From Chlorokybus atmophyticus (Eukaryota > Streptophyta > Chlorokybophyceae > Chlorokybales > Chlorokybaceae): 64,000 nt of DNA. The stretch is from NCBI GenBank assembly GCA_009103225.1, contig RHPI01002533.1, forward strand, positions 523,368 to 587,367, read 5' to 3'. Position numbers and translations under genes: made by a program. Positions 44,910-55,773 of this stretch are shown here, in pieces (position 1 is the first letter of the stretch; every line of letters starts with the position of its first letter). The notes under the pieces are model-generated. The model was not told where the DNA came from. It did not search any database and saw only the letters and a list, made by a program, of their open reading frames with translations.

Positions 44910-47290
44910 CTACAGCTGCTTGCACCATGACGGACTAGCGTTGTCGCTGCCCTGTCCGAGAGCATCAGACACCTCTTGCAAGCGCTCCACCTTATCGTGC
45001 AGGGCATTGGCATTCGCCTGTGCTATGGGAGCCATGTGCTCTGCCTCTGTCAGCCTCAGGACGGTGGCATCGTATATATTCACTCGGTCATTCAAGTCAG
45101 CTTGCACACACTTTCATACCACCAACTTAGTCAGCTAACACGCACAGATGCAATATCGCCGTCTCATCATCTCGACACAATCACCACTTACCTCTAGCTA
45201 TGATTGCAAGTCTTCATTGCATGTGGCGAGGTCTTGCAGCTGGCTTTGGCACGCTCTCCACAGACAGTCCCACTCGCTGCGTTTGTCAGCATGCAGGTCT
45301 TGCGCGTCAGCCCATCTCATATGCTCAGCTTCCAATTGTTGCACCACAGTGTGCGCTTTGTCATGCGCTGCACGAAGCTGACCTCGCAGCTCATTCACCT
45401 CCTCCTGCATGTTCTGCCTAGCGCGTTCAGATGCCTGTGTAGTGATCTCCACACTGTCATCTTGCTCGCGTGCGCTGCGCCATCCCAGCGATCTTTGCCG
45501 CCATGACTTGATGGCGATCGCTAGCACTCTGCAACTGATCGTGCAACACTTCCTGTTGCAGCCGCAGTACCTGCACCTCTGCACGCCACTTTTTGTCACA
45601 GTCCTCGAGCTCACGCCGCTGCTGACTTGATGCAGCTTGCATCGCAGATAGCTGGGATTGCAGTGCTTGCTGTGTTGTCAATCCAGCCTGCAGCGAACAT
45701 TGCCGAGCTTGCTGTGTCGACAATGCAGTCTGTAGATTTGAGGTTAGACTGTTCACCATGTCCAACAGCTTTGTCCGGTCCTCTTTCCATGCAGCCATTA
45801 CATCCTAACACACGCAAGTACCACCCCCAGCATGCAGCTCACTACATGCATACACATGCAACATTTTGTGAGCTAACAAATTGAACTTGTCAGCATTCCG
45901 CACAAACCTGCACCGTGCACAAGCTGTCGTCATCATTCTCAATGTTGAACGGCACAGCACCATCACCAGTATCTTCTGCACAACATAACACACAAGAGTT
46001 GCACAACATCCTTCAAATGCGTCTCGCTCACAGACACGGCACACCAGCTCCCTATCTTACTTATGCTGAGGTGCATACATTGGTTGTGTGTGCACAAACA
46101 CACATACCAACCCTTAGGTGCCTTGCAACAACACAACCCAAATCCATACTCAACCGCTGCATGGATAATACCCTTCTTATATTCACGTCGTGCATTACCA
46201 AGCCACAGTGATTGCAAAGCACATTAGCATCAAATCTATCATTGTCAAGGATTGTAACTAATGGGGCGAACAAAAAGAGCTTGCGGACCTGCACCGGGCC
46301 AGAGTCCGGCCTCCTTAGCAGGCTGGTTATTGCTGCCTCCATTCCAAGCTGTGTCTTCCTCCTTGTCCGCCATTCTGGCTGAAAGGGTATTCAAGTGATA
46401 GCATGATTGGCTGTTGTGACTTATGGAAAGAGCGCCCCGACTGGCGCCTGTTATTGCAATCAGATGGCGTGACGCAAGGTCGCATCAACAGCTGCTGCCC
46501 AATATTGGGATCCACATTCTCTGCGTCATAACCACGCATGGCCTGTGTGGACAAGTGGGAGACTCACATGTCAGAGCAGGTGGGCCCACAACACATGCAG
46601 GCATGGATAGGTAAGAGAGTAACAAAAAAGACCGTGTTCCCATACCAACAGCCTCAGCATCATGCAAACTGACTAACTGCATGACTCACCAAGACCGCTG
46701 GCCTTGTGATATATGCATTGGTCTCCACCCTGGCTCCTGGTGGCACAAATTGAGGATGAATACCCTGCACGCAAGCCACAATATCAGGCAATTGCTCGCA
46801 CTCCACCTCAACCAGTTGCTCATATGCAAGCAACTCTGTCGTCATGTCAAGCAGCCAACACGCATGTTGCACTCACCGGTAGCATTACCAGGTGCCGCCG
46901 GTCTGGGGCAACACGCCATGTGCGCCCGGAAGTCAATGCTTGCATATACACTTCTCTATTTGGCACCCCGTCCGAGATAGTGAGGTCAGTGCGTAGACTA
47001 AGGATAATCTCGGCCTGTTTGCTACGGGTACTGCGTGCACTGTCTGCCTTCTGTGTCTTCCGCTTCTTCTTTACCTTTTCAGAAGGCGTAGGAGAGGAAC
47101 TCGTCTGTCCCTCAACTAAAAAATCATGCTCGTCAGCACCAGGGACAGCCGCCTGGGACTGTCTCAGCGGCATGCCCGCCCCATTTTCCCCACCTCCTGC
47201 CAGCTGTGCACCATCAAACAAAGGGCTTCCGTGCAACTGCGACCCCGCATTGTAAAAACCCCCATCACTATCTTGTTCACGCTCGCTCAT
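44910..47290 (-). CDS. Unidentified coiled-coil protein gene
   Basis: Probable exons, minus strand: 47290-46877 (MSEREQDSDG start, lysine-rich KVKKKRK stretch, GTGAGT donor), 46833-46690 (LLAYEQLVEVECEQLPDIVA, GTGAGT donor), pieces around 46540-46260 (DAENVDPNIGQQLL), 45978-45908 (VPFNIENDDDSLCTVQ), then 45800-45460 and 45460-45200, rich in glutamine and glutamate and strongly coiled-coil (SQQRRELEDCDKKW, VQQLEAEHMRWADAQDL), and 45107-44910, ending at TAG. The frame changes near 45460 without an obvious intron. Past the TAG the frame stays open for about 170 nt and meets the DUF6589-like frame, so the two could be one locus. Family not recognised. Confidence 0.5.
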
Positions 47291-47467
47291 TGCCGCTGCG
47301 TCGGCGGCGCCAAGCCGCCCAACCACCCGCCCCAACCCCCCGGCCACACCGACACACAAGACACACCGAGACTACATTGCTCACTTTTTGAATTTCACCC
47401 ATCCCGCTTAAACGGTTGCAACAAGCGAGTAATAACACTCATGTCGACGTCGACCAGCAAGGACCCC

Positions 47468-47902
47468 TCAATTTGTGTCCAGGTCGACTGAAGCCGCGTC
47501 GCCGTCGACCCACAACGACTGTCGACATGGACAGAAACCACGCGCCAATGTCAAGACAAATGAGTTAATGAAAGCTGCTCGGGCCGCCTGGCTGCTCAGT
47601 CTGAGTGAGTCGCTGGGGTCGAAGACTTCGCCTCTAGGAGCGGAGAGATCGCCGCGAAACCCCACACCTAAAGGCACATGAGCTACAGGCACACGGCCAG
47701 GCACATATGCAGGGCGCCGCCTTCTAGCAATTCCTCCAGTCTCGCTGACCGTTAAATTAGTTACCTGTGGCGGGATGTACAAGATGTCGAAGGCACAGCA
47801 TGCGCAGTATGCAGCGATCTTTAGTCGGCGGGGCGGCGGCTGAGGCGGCGGGGCTGTCGTGGCACAGGTCGGTGGCACCCTCACGGAATAGGTAAGTGCC
47901 AC
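47468..47902 (-). CDS. Hypothetical 144-residue protein
   Basis: An uninterrupted minus-strand frame starting MALTYSVRVPPTC, with a proline-rich stretch, KIAAYCACCAFDILYIPPQ and a hydrophilic remainder. A possible GTAACT donor follows PPQ at about 47760. No family was recognised, and it could be chance in GC-rich sequence. It is divergent from the U-box gene. Confidence 0.3.
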   Translation of the reverse strand: MALTYSVRVPPTCATTAPPPQPPPRRLKIAAYCACCAFDILYIPPQVTNLTVSETGGIARRRRPAYVPGRVPVAHVPLGVGFRGDLSAPRGEVFDPSDSLRLSSQAARAAFINSFVLTLARGFCPCRQSLWVDGDAASVDLDTN

Positions 47903-48133
47903 CTGTGGTATGGTTATGGACCATAGGAGAATATGCCTGTCTGTGCGACTACGCTACAATATCGCATCGCTATCAGTCAGTCTTCGACCTCCATGGCCTG
48001 CTGCCCAGCGTAGACGCACGGCGCATTGAGCGTTCGGGTACATAGGACTTTTTTCCACAGAGTGTTATAGAAGTCCTGCTGCGGGAAAGGTTGTTCACTT
48101 TCTGTTGCGTACTCAAGCGGCGGAGTTGGCACT

Positions 48134-48631
48134 ATGGAGGAAGCGCAGGAAGTCACCATGTCGGCAAGCATTCGAACTATGCCGGGCGTCGGTCCTAAAA
48201 CGGCGGCGATCCTGGAAGGTGCGGGGATATACCGCATCACGCAGCTCAAGAAGTTCAACGCTCAAGACAGAATGCTTCAAACCGCTATCGATTCGATGAA
48301 ACAGACAACCATCAGGTCGCAAGCTGACTGGAAGAGGTTGGCTACACGCTGCATCAACATAGTCAAGCGCGCACAAGGCGCTCAACCCATCGTGCCCCAA
48401 GAGTTCAGGTGTCCTATAACGCTCGATTGGTTCGAAGACCCTGTCATGACGATGTATGGGCACTCGTACTCGCGGAAGGCATTTGAGAAGAACCGGGCTC
48501 TGCGGAATTTGGATCCAAACACGAATTATGAGCTCGGCAACACGCAACCAATTGAAAACGTGGCCCTGAGAAAGGTTGTTGAGTATTACAGGGAGCAGCA
48601 TGAGCGCTGGCGCACTGAACATCCAGAGTAA
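48134..48631 (+). CDS. Helix-hairpin-helix / U-box protein (putative E3 ubiquitin ligase)
   Basis: An intronless 165-residue protein. Residues 15-40 (MPGVGPKTAAILEGAGIYRI) have the GVGPKTA signature of a helix-hairpin-helix, a DNA-binding or protein-binding fold. Residues 89-118 form the core of a U-box (FRCPITLDWFEDPVMT, then YGHSYSRKAFEK), the RING-like domain that recruits E2 ubiquitin-conjugating enzymes, and the C-terminal IENVALRKVVEYYRE fits its last helices. U-boxes lack the zinc-binding cysteines of RING fingers, as here. The frame ends HPE with TAA. The start at 48134 precedes a second ATG (48158) that could also serve. Substrate and pathway are unknown. Confidence 0.85.
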   Translation: MEEAQEVTMSASIRTMPGVGPKTAAILEGAGIYRITQLKKFNAQDRMLQTAIDSMKQTTIRSQADWKRLATRCINIVKRAQGAQPIVPQEFRCPITLDWFEDPVMTMYGHSYSRKAFEKNRALRNLDPNTNYELGNTQPIENVALRKVVEYYREQHERWRTEHPE

Positions 48632-49969
48632 CCTTGCACAAGTATGTGCAAGGTCATCAACCCTGACAGTGGTGTCTGGTGATGCCTGTTACAACAAGGT
48701 TGTCATCACTGTGTCATTTTCACCATGGTGTGGTATGGTGGTTGTCACGCTGTAGGACATTGCTGTGCCACTCTGAAGGACACTCTATATCCTTGCGCAT
48801 GGCCAGCGTTCTGTGCAGTTGCTAGCTGTCTATCACTTGATTGCAGTCAGTCTTGTTGCATGCAACTTGCTGGTGCCTATGTGCAGGACATCTGAAGACA
48901 TTGTTGGCGGTGCGACTTGCTGAGCTCTGCAATGGAACAGTAGTGCATCACATGTAGTTCTGGCATGGGATTCAGTTTGTATATCATGTAACTCGATGTT
49001 TTGTACAATTGAGTGCTGCCTCCTGGTGTGACGTGGCTGCCTGTATTGCATCATGTGCATGTACTGCTTACTCTGCATTTGTCTCATCACCTTAGCAGGC
49101 AACAATGGTGTGTTGGCTTGTCATTTTGTCAGCAGGGCTACCTCAGCTGGCGAGCGGTCACTGTACCAGGACACTCAGTTCCGACCCAAGAATAAGCATA
49201 CACAAGTCTTCATTCAGCTAATATATTTATGGGTTACAAGTTATCAGACTATCGTAATGAGTGATGGGCTCTGTCTCACACACTAACATAACCAACACAT
49301 GCAAGAATCCACGAGCAGTCTGGTTGCCAGTGTATATAAGGGGTATGGTACGGTGGCAGCATGCATGTGGACAATGCGAATGGCATGCATCAGCACAAGC
49401 ATACACACGCTTTACACATCAAATTTAACCACCGGGCTAGTTCTATGGCTGTTTGCTACACTATACCAATGCTAGCCCGCCCCGTTAGACATACAAGCAT
49501 GCATTCAGTTATGTGTAGCGTGCAACACTGGCATGCACTAACTGCGCTGGATAAAGATCTTATTTGCAAGCAATGCAACAGCTATACAAACGATTCAACA
49601 ACAAACTCCACGCTCTGCTTGCAAAGAATGCGCCAAGTGCTATCATGTTGGGCCACCTTTCAGTCTAATTGCCATTTCAGGGATCTAGCATGAAGTACGG
49701 TAACAGGGTGCCCGCAGCAGACCTGTCTTTGCCCCGCCCCCAGCGCGGGCCCTATTTTGCAGCAGACTGCGCTTGAATTCATTCCATGAACCATTGCTAA
49801 CTGATACAATGCCAGTGGCGCATTGTTATCAACACTGGCAATGACGCTTGCTGGCGTTGTCATGCAGCTGCATGAGGCTCTGTCCACTGAAGGTGTCCCT
49901 TGTATGTGCCTTGTGTGCTACTTGTGCTAATGGCCCCGACTGCTATACCATATGCCAGCTAAGGGATGC
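48632..49969. other. Intergenic, nothing recognised
   Basis: Between the U-box gene and the 3' end of IFT81. Only short frames without splice or family support. Confidence 0.4.
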
Positions 49970-52900
49970 TTACGGATCCAGCACCAGGCGATTGGCACCC
50001 TTCTGCATGTACGCAACCGTAAATCAGGCAAGGATGGTTCCATCCAGCAGCACCTCTTGCCGTCAAGTAACTTACCATCTCGTTCACTTCAAAGGTTCCA
50101 GGTGTGCCGGCATTACTAGGCATGCCCCACATGCTGCTATTGTTAATGTGACTGCGTTTGTCAACCTTTTCATCTTTATACAGCTGACACAGTGCCAGAG
50201 CTTCAGACAGCATGCTGCACGCAGGCTGTATGCAAAGTTGCACGCACTGCACTGAAGTCATACCTTCAACTTCAGGCTCATTATTCTTTGCAAGTCTCGC
50301 ATCATCTCCACTTGCCCAAGATTTGGTTTCTCAACCTCCTTCTCAAGAAACCGCAATTGTTAAACGGTGCAACTATACGTATGCAAATGTCTCAAACAGA
50401 GACAGACGGCAGCTTGATGCACACCTTCAAGGCGCGCTGCCGTTCTCGCAAGATCTTGGCGCGCTCTTCCTGCGCTGCAATCTTTGCCTCGTACTTTTCA
50501 CGCAAGCTTGCCGCCAGTGACATGCCCCTACCATCTCTTTGTTGCTTATCTTCAGTAACTGCACAAAAAAGTCACCCCTGTCAGCAACACAGGTGTACCA
50601 CTGATATAGTTGTCGCAGTTCGACAACACAAAGCTTGGCCACTTGCCTCTGCCGAGAGCAATGTCGATAATGGTGGTCTCAGCAGCAAGCTTGTGATAGC
50701 GGCTTTCTTCGTTTGCACACTCAGTCCGCAATGTGCCAACCTCCTGATCAAGCTTGCCGCGCTTTCTGCACACACAGCGCAGGAATGCGGTTGTTGAAGC
50801 ACAGACCTTATATTCCGAGTGCGAATGCTGAAAGATACCCAACTGTTTATGTGCGTTGTTTCACACAAATTGCTGTTGCTCACCCAATGTGCGCTCAGTG
50901 ACTCAGTCTGAATGAGTGTAAGGCTGATGTTTGACAGCGTGGATGCACCATCCTCAACCTTGCATTACACCCAGTTCTACTACTGTGCTTATCGCGGCTG
51001 CATGCTGACTAACCAGCAACACCGCTTACCCCTCAATGGCGCGTGCCTGCTCTTCATGTGCTTTCTTCTTCTCCTCATAGTCAGCTTCAAACTCCTGATG
51101 GCGCTGCCGTGCGCCGCGCAGCTCCTTCACCTGCGGCGCCAGCTGCGCCTTGCGCTCGCGTGTCTTGGCCGCCATGTCCTGCACATTTCAAACGTTCAGA
51201 AAAGACACTATGACTGTAAGGTACTGAAGCTATGCAAACAAGCATAGTCTCAACTTGCGACAATCACAGGGTAATTGTAAGTTTGCAAGTCCGCAACTGG
51301 TTCATTGCACTATTGTGTCTCTGTGTTTGTGAGTGAAACATATAAGTCACTGTGTGTATAAGTATGGTCGCAATACGTAAGCTTATGTGCGTTCTTGATT
51401 GCACACCCGTGCACATAACCTTCTGTACACTACCTGAGAGGTGCGGGCAAAGTCGTCAGCAGTGCGTATCTGGCTTGCGTCAATGGACTTGCCGCCAGGT
51501 CCCAACAGATCCAGCTGTTCAATGATACCCGCAAGCTGAGCCTGTTGAAGCAGAGCACTACTCTCAATCTCCTTGTGACGAGTACGAAGCACAGACGCCA
51601 ATATGATGTCAAGTGCATCTGACCGAAAAGCAATATGGATATACCTGCTGCTGTTGCAGCATGTGTTCTTTGTGTGCAAGCTCCCCGTACTGCCCGCGCA
51701 TACGGTCCAGCTCGGCCTTCATCTGGCGGTATGTTCCAGTCAACTCCTGCAGTGCTGCGCTGTTTTCGCCCTGACACACACGCACACACCAACTGAGTAA
51801 TCAATAACACAGCCAGAGTAACTATGCATGAGCACAACTGCAAGGGTGATACCAACGCGAGTGTTGAAAAGGCAAACCAGCTTGAAGTTGATGGAAACAT
51901 GCTACCATTAGTCTGAGAGATATGCATGTGACTGGCTTGATGCCACCTACCTGCCGATTGGATGCATGCAGAGCGCGAGCAGACCTTTCATCCACTTCCG
52001 TCCATAGCTGAGACATTGTCGGCATCAGCATTATGGCATGAAGAGTTACCAGCGCTCCGCTCATTGGCGCTGGTGTTGGTATCCTCACCTCTTCTTTGAG
52101 GCGAGAGACTTCTTCCAGGCGAGCAAAGGCGGCCTCCTTCTTGCGCGCGACCAGGGCAGCCATCTGCGCCTGTTGCCGCACAACCTCTGCCTTCCCGCCA
52201 TCATTATTACTGTTGCTGGTGCGGCGAACGTCCGTTAGGCTGTTGATTGCAGCATTCATTGCGTTCAGCTCAGCCTGCAGTCAGAGATATGCTGTGGGTT
52301 GTGGTGGCTTGCCATGATGACTTGCACGCACACATGCTCGCATAGCCATAGCCATAGCCATTGCCGTGATCATTTAGGGGGGTACCATTCCTTGACATGT
52401 ATGCAATGCAGACTTTCATGGTGACAAGATCAACAAATTGCGCGTTGAGTACTGGCATATATGCAGGAGCCAAGACTGCTATGGGTGACGGAGTTTGGCA
52501 ATGGCAATGTGTGTGTGGATGGTATTGTACGTGGTCTAGCAACTGCAGAGCACGTGAACCTGAAGCTGTGCGAGGTCGCTCTCTGAGGATACTGGATCGT
52601 CCATCACCTGCTGCAGGGCCTGCAACCTGGCCTCTTTCCTCTCCACCTCCTGCCAGCCATAGAGCAAGTACTTGTGTAAGTTAAGCACTCCAGCTCTCTG
52701 TTGTGTACATGCGCTCTGCCGGTCTTACTCTCGGGAGCTTGTCCAGAGCGGTGTAGCGCAGCAGGTCAGTGTCATGTGCGAGGCGGGTAAGGAGGGCGCT
52801 GGCATTGCCGGATGAAGACGAGTCCGCGCGAGCCTCACGTAGCCGCGCCGCCGCCCTGTGATTTGCAACCTCCGCACGCTGCAATGCTGCCGACTGCGCC

Positions 52901-54894
52901 GCATGCTGCTCGCGCAGCTGCACTTCCGCCTCCTGTTGATGACAACAATGTCTGTGTGTGCATCCTGTTCGGAAGCTGACTACAGGACAACAACAATATC
53001 TGTGATGACTGGTGAACATTGTTGCCAAGTAAGCACCTGCTCTTTCCTGAGCTGCACAGCCACTTCTTGAGCTTTGTCCAAGTTTGGCGCATCAGCGGCC
53101 TGCAGCTTTGCTCTTGTCTTTGCTATCCGCTCTGTGAGCTTCTCCCTTTCCTCTTCAAGTAGTGAGATTTGTTTCTGCACCATGTTCACAAGTTGGTTGT
53201 GGTTCTTGGTGCACACAAGGGAGGCACAAGTGCCAACACTAATAGAAAGCGAAGAAAGCACACGTTGCCAGAGGCACCTTGATTTCGGCCGGGTCGCGAG
53301 ACGTCTTGCGGACGGTTTCAAAGTTATTGTACGCCTCTTTGAACTGCTCTTGCAGCATCGCAATGGCTTCTCGAGCGTCCGCTATCTCCTGTTGATGAAA
53401 ATGCCGTCAGTGTAAGTTGTCATCATGGCTGCCAATGTGAGGCGCTCATGCAAACCTGGCTCTCATACACCAAAACTTTACCGGGTCCATGCACAGCTCT
53501 GGGGGTATCTCCACGTCCACAAGGAACCGTCCCATGTACGCTCGCTTCTCAAGATCTGGCAGCTGTTCGATATGCATCATTGTCAGTTTCTACATGCATG
53601 CAAATCAACCATGCTGACAGTACAGCAGTAGGTGAGAAATACAATGGCGTGTGTGACCTGTGGGAGCGCCCATGACAGAATTTGGTAGATGGTGTCCTGT
53701 TGACCTTCTGCCAGAGCCTGCCTGAACAGTGCACTGCAGACGCACAGCCAGTTAGCAAAGCAAGTCACCACTGGAGCTGCAGTCAGACATACGCAACTGC
53801 ATGAAGTCAGGTGTTGTCTGGGGAGCGCATGGATAGTATGTGTGCAATGTTTATGTTTACACCAAAGAGTCTGCAAAACTAGCACTGCACATGCACGCAA
53901 TTGCATGTCCGCAATTGCATGTCCGCAAATGATGCTACGCAAAGAGTTCATGTTCGTGGTCGCATACAGCAAGCGACGCACCCGTCCATGTGCGGTGGCT
54001 GGTACTCGAGCATGTGAAGAAACTCGTGCATGCGGGCAGCAGTCTGCTCCGGCACCTCATCGCGCAAGTCCACTTTCTGCAAGGCAACCAAATTGGGATG
54101 CCCCATGCTTTCATGCTGGCGCAAAATCGCATGGCACAGGCGCATCATCCATTGTGTCAGCAGCGCACTGTTACCTGTACTTGGCTGATGGTGGCGAACA
54201 CGTCGTTCAACAACTGCTTGAGCTCCTCCGGGGTCTTGTTGCTGGCATTGATTGCGTTGTGGGTACATATGCCACTCAACACTGATAAATGCAGACGCGC
54301 ATGTTGTCTAGAAGTACTCAGTTGTGCGTATGTATGTGAATATGATTACGCTGCACACGGAAACAGCTGCTTGCACACCAACACACAGAGTATCAGCTGT
54401 GCACACAGTGCGCACGCTCTTATGCAAAGCGTCACACTAGTGTATGCATCGCTGTGGAACTCAGATTGTCAATGTAAAGGGCAGCAGGTTGCCGACCAAG
54501 CATATAAGGTGTTCACAGCAATTGCAGCTGCCAAGCAATATAACTGTAAGCATGGTCATTGTTAATGTCGAATACCCATTGCACTATACAGGATCATGGC
54601 AAACAAGGCCGCAGCTTGCATTCACACAAACTGGCGCACACACATCTTGCACATACGCACACTCAAAGCTGGTGTTCTTTATAATTTGACTGAAAGGTAT
54701 GTGATGTGCACTGCTTCCGACGTTGATCAAGCACGATAGTGCTTGGTCAATCATTCACGCAACGCTCAATTTGGCATCAACAGTCTCACCACAAGATCCA
54801 TGTTTGCAAATAGCTACCTGAACGTCACAAGAGTGAAATCCAAGCTGAACGGCGGTGCATTTAGCCTCTCCACTATGCCCTGGATTTCCGCCAT
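49970..54894 (-). CDS. IFT81: Intraflagellar transport protein IFT81
   Basis: Core subunit of the IFT-B complex. With IFT74 it binds tubulin and carries it into growing cilia. Well-supported exons: 54894-54818 (MAEIQGIVERLNAPPFSLDF), 54241-54175, 54076-53982 (VDLRDEVPEQTAARMHEFL), 53733-53658 (LFRQALAEGQQDTIYQIL), 53562-53482 (LEKRAYMGRFLVDVEIPPEL), together forming the N-terminal calponin-homology-like tubulin-binding domain. Coiled-coil exons follow through 53400-50250 (QISLLEEEREKLTERI, LDQEVGTLRTECANEESRY, MMRDLQRIMSLKLK). The last two are 50183-50076 and 50002-49970, ending NRLVLDP with TAA, like human DRLIL. About 18-20 exons in all; the inner ones were placed only roughly. It implies a ciliated life stage. 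Confidence 0.93.
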
Positions 54895-55773
54895 TTGGTC
54901 TGCTCCCGCTCAATGCTGGGCGTCACCCAAGACGCTGCCAATCCGTTCAACTGAGCGTATTTTCGCACAAACGCCGTCAACTCGAACGGGTACGCAAAAC
55001 GCTGACCATAACGACTACAGGCAACATCATCCTGCTATTATCAGCTCCTCCAGCTTGGCTCACTCTGCGTTCAGCCTGGCCAACTGGTAGCAGACTAATG
55101 CACACGCTCGCTGGCCTCACAGTAGCAACCCCCAAGTAAAGTACTGTTGCCGACAGCTCGAGGGTTTTGAAGCCGAACGCTGGAGTGTGTCTGTCTGCCT
55201 CTTACAGCTCTTCTTGCTTGCGCGCAAGGCTTGCGCTGCAAGCACTGCGCTGCCAGGCTCAAGGCCTTTGCTGCAAGCTTTGAGCAGCAAGCAGTGCAGA
55301 CAACTGTTGCTGCTTCAGCGTCACGTGTTGTCTGCGTCACACCTGTTTGTCCGACACATCACGGGTTTGGTGTATGGATGTTGGGCGTGACGCTCAGCGT
55401 ACGGCGTGACGCTCAGCCATTCTGGCGGGAAAGCCACAGCGGCGGTGGCGGCGACGGCGGTGACGGAGAACGTGGCGGATGTAGCGAAACGAGGTGTTGG
55501 TGCGCGTGTGGGTGAGGAAGCGGTATAGGGGAGTGCAGGAGAACTGACTTTGACGAAGCAGATTGGAGTCATAGCGTCTTGGCGTCGGCGCAGGGCTGCG
55601 AGCACGATGTCCTAGCCAGCAGGGCGTTGATCGTCTGTCCTGGCCCTGCCTCGCCTTGCCTTGCATGGCCATGTCAAGTTATGTTGTGTAGCTTTAACAA
55701 TCGGCTGACCGCGAGGCGGTGCCATGTGGTAATGGTGGTCAGATGACCCTGGGACGTGGGGCTTCGGGCAGTC
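54895..55773. promoter_or_regulatory. Divergent intergenic region between IFT81 and RAD17
   Basis: 879 bp between opposed start codons. It contains GCGTGACGCTCAGC twice in tandem (about 55385-55416) and GC-rich CGGCGG runs. Both 5' UTRs lie here. No coding frame was supported. Confidence 0.4.
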
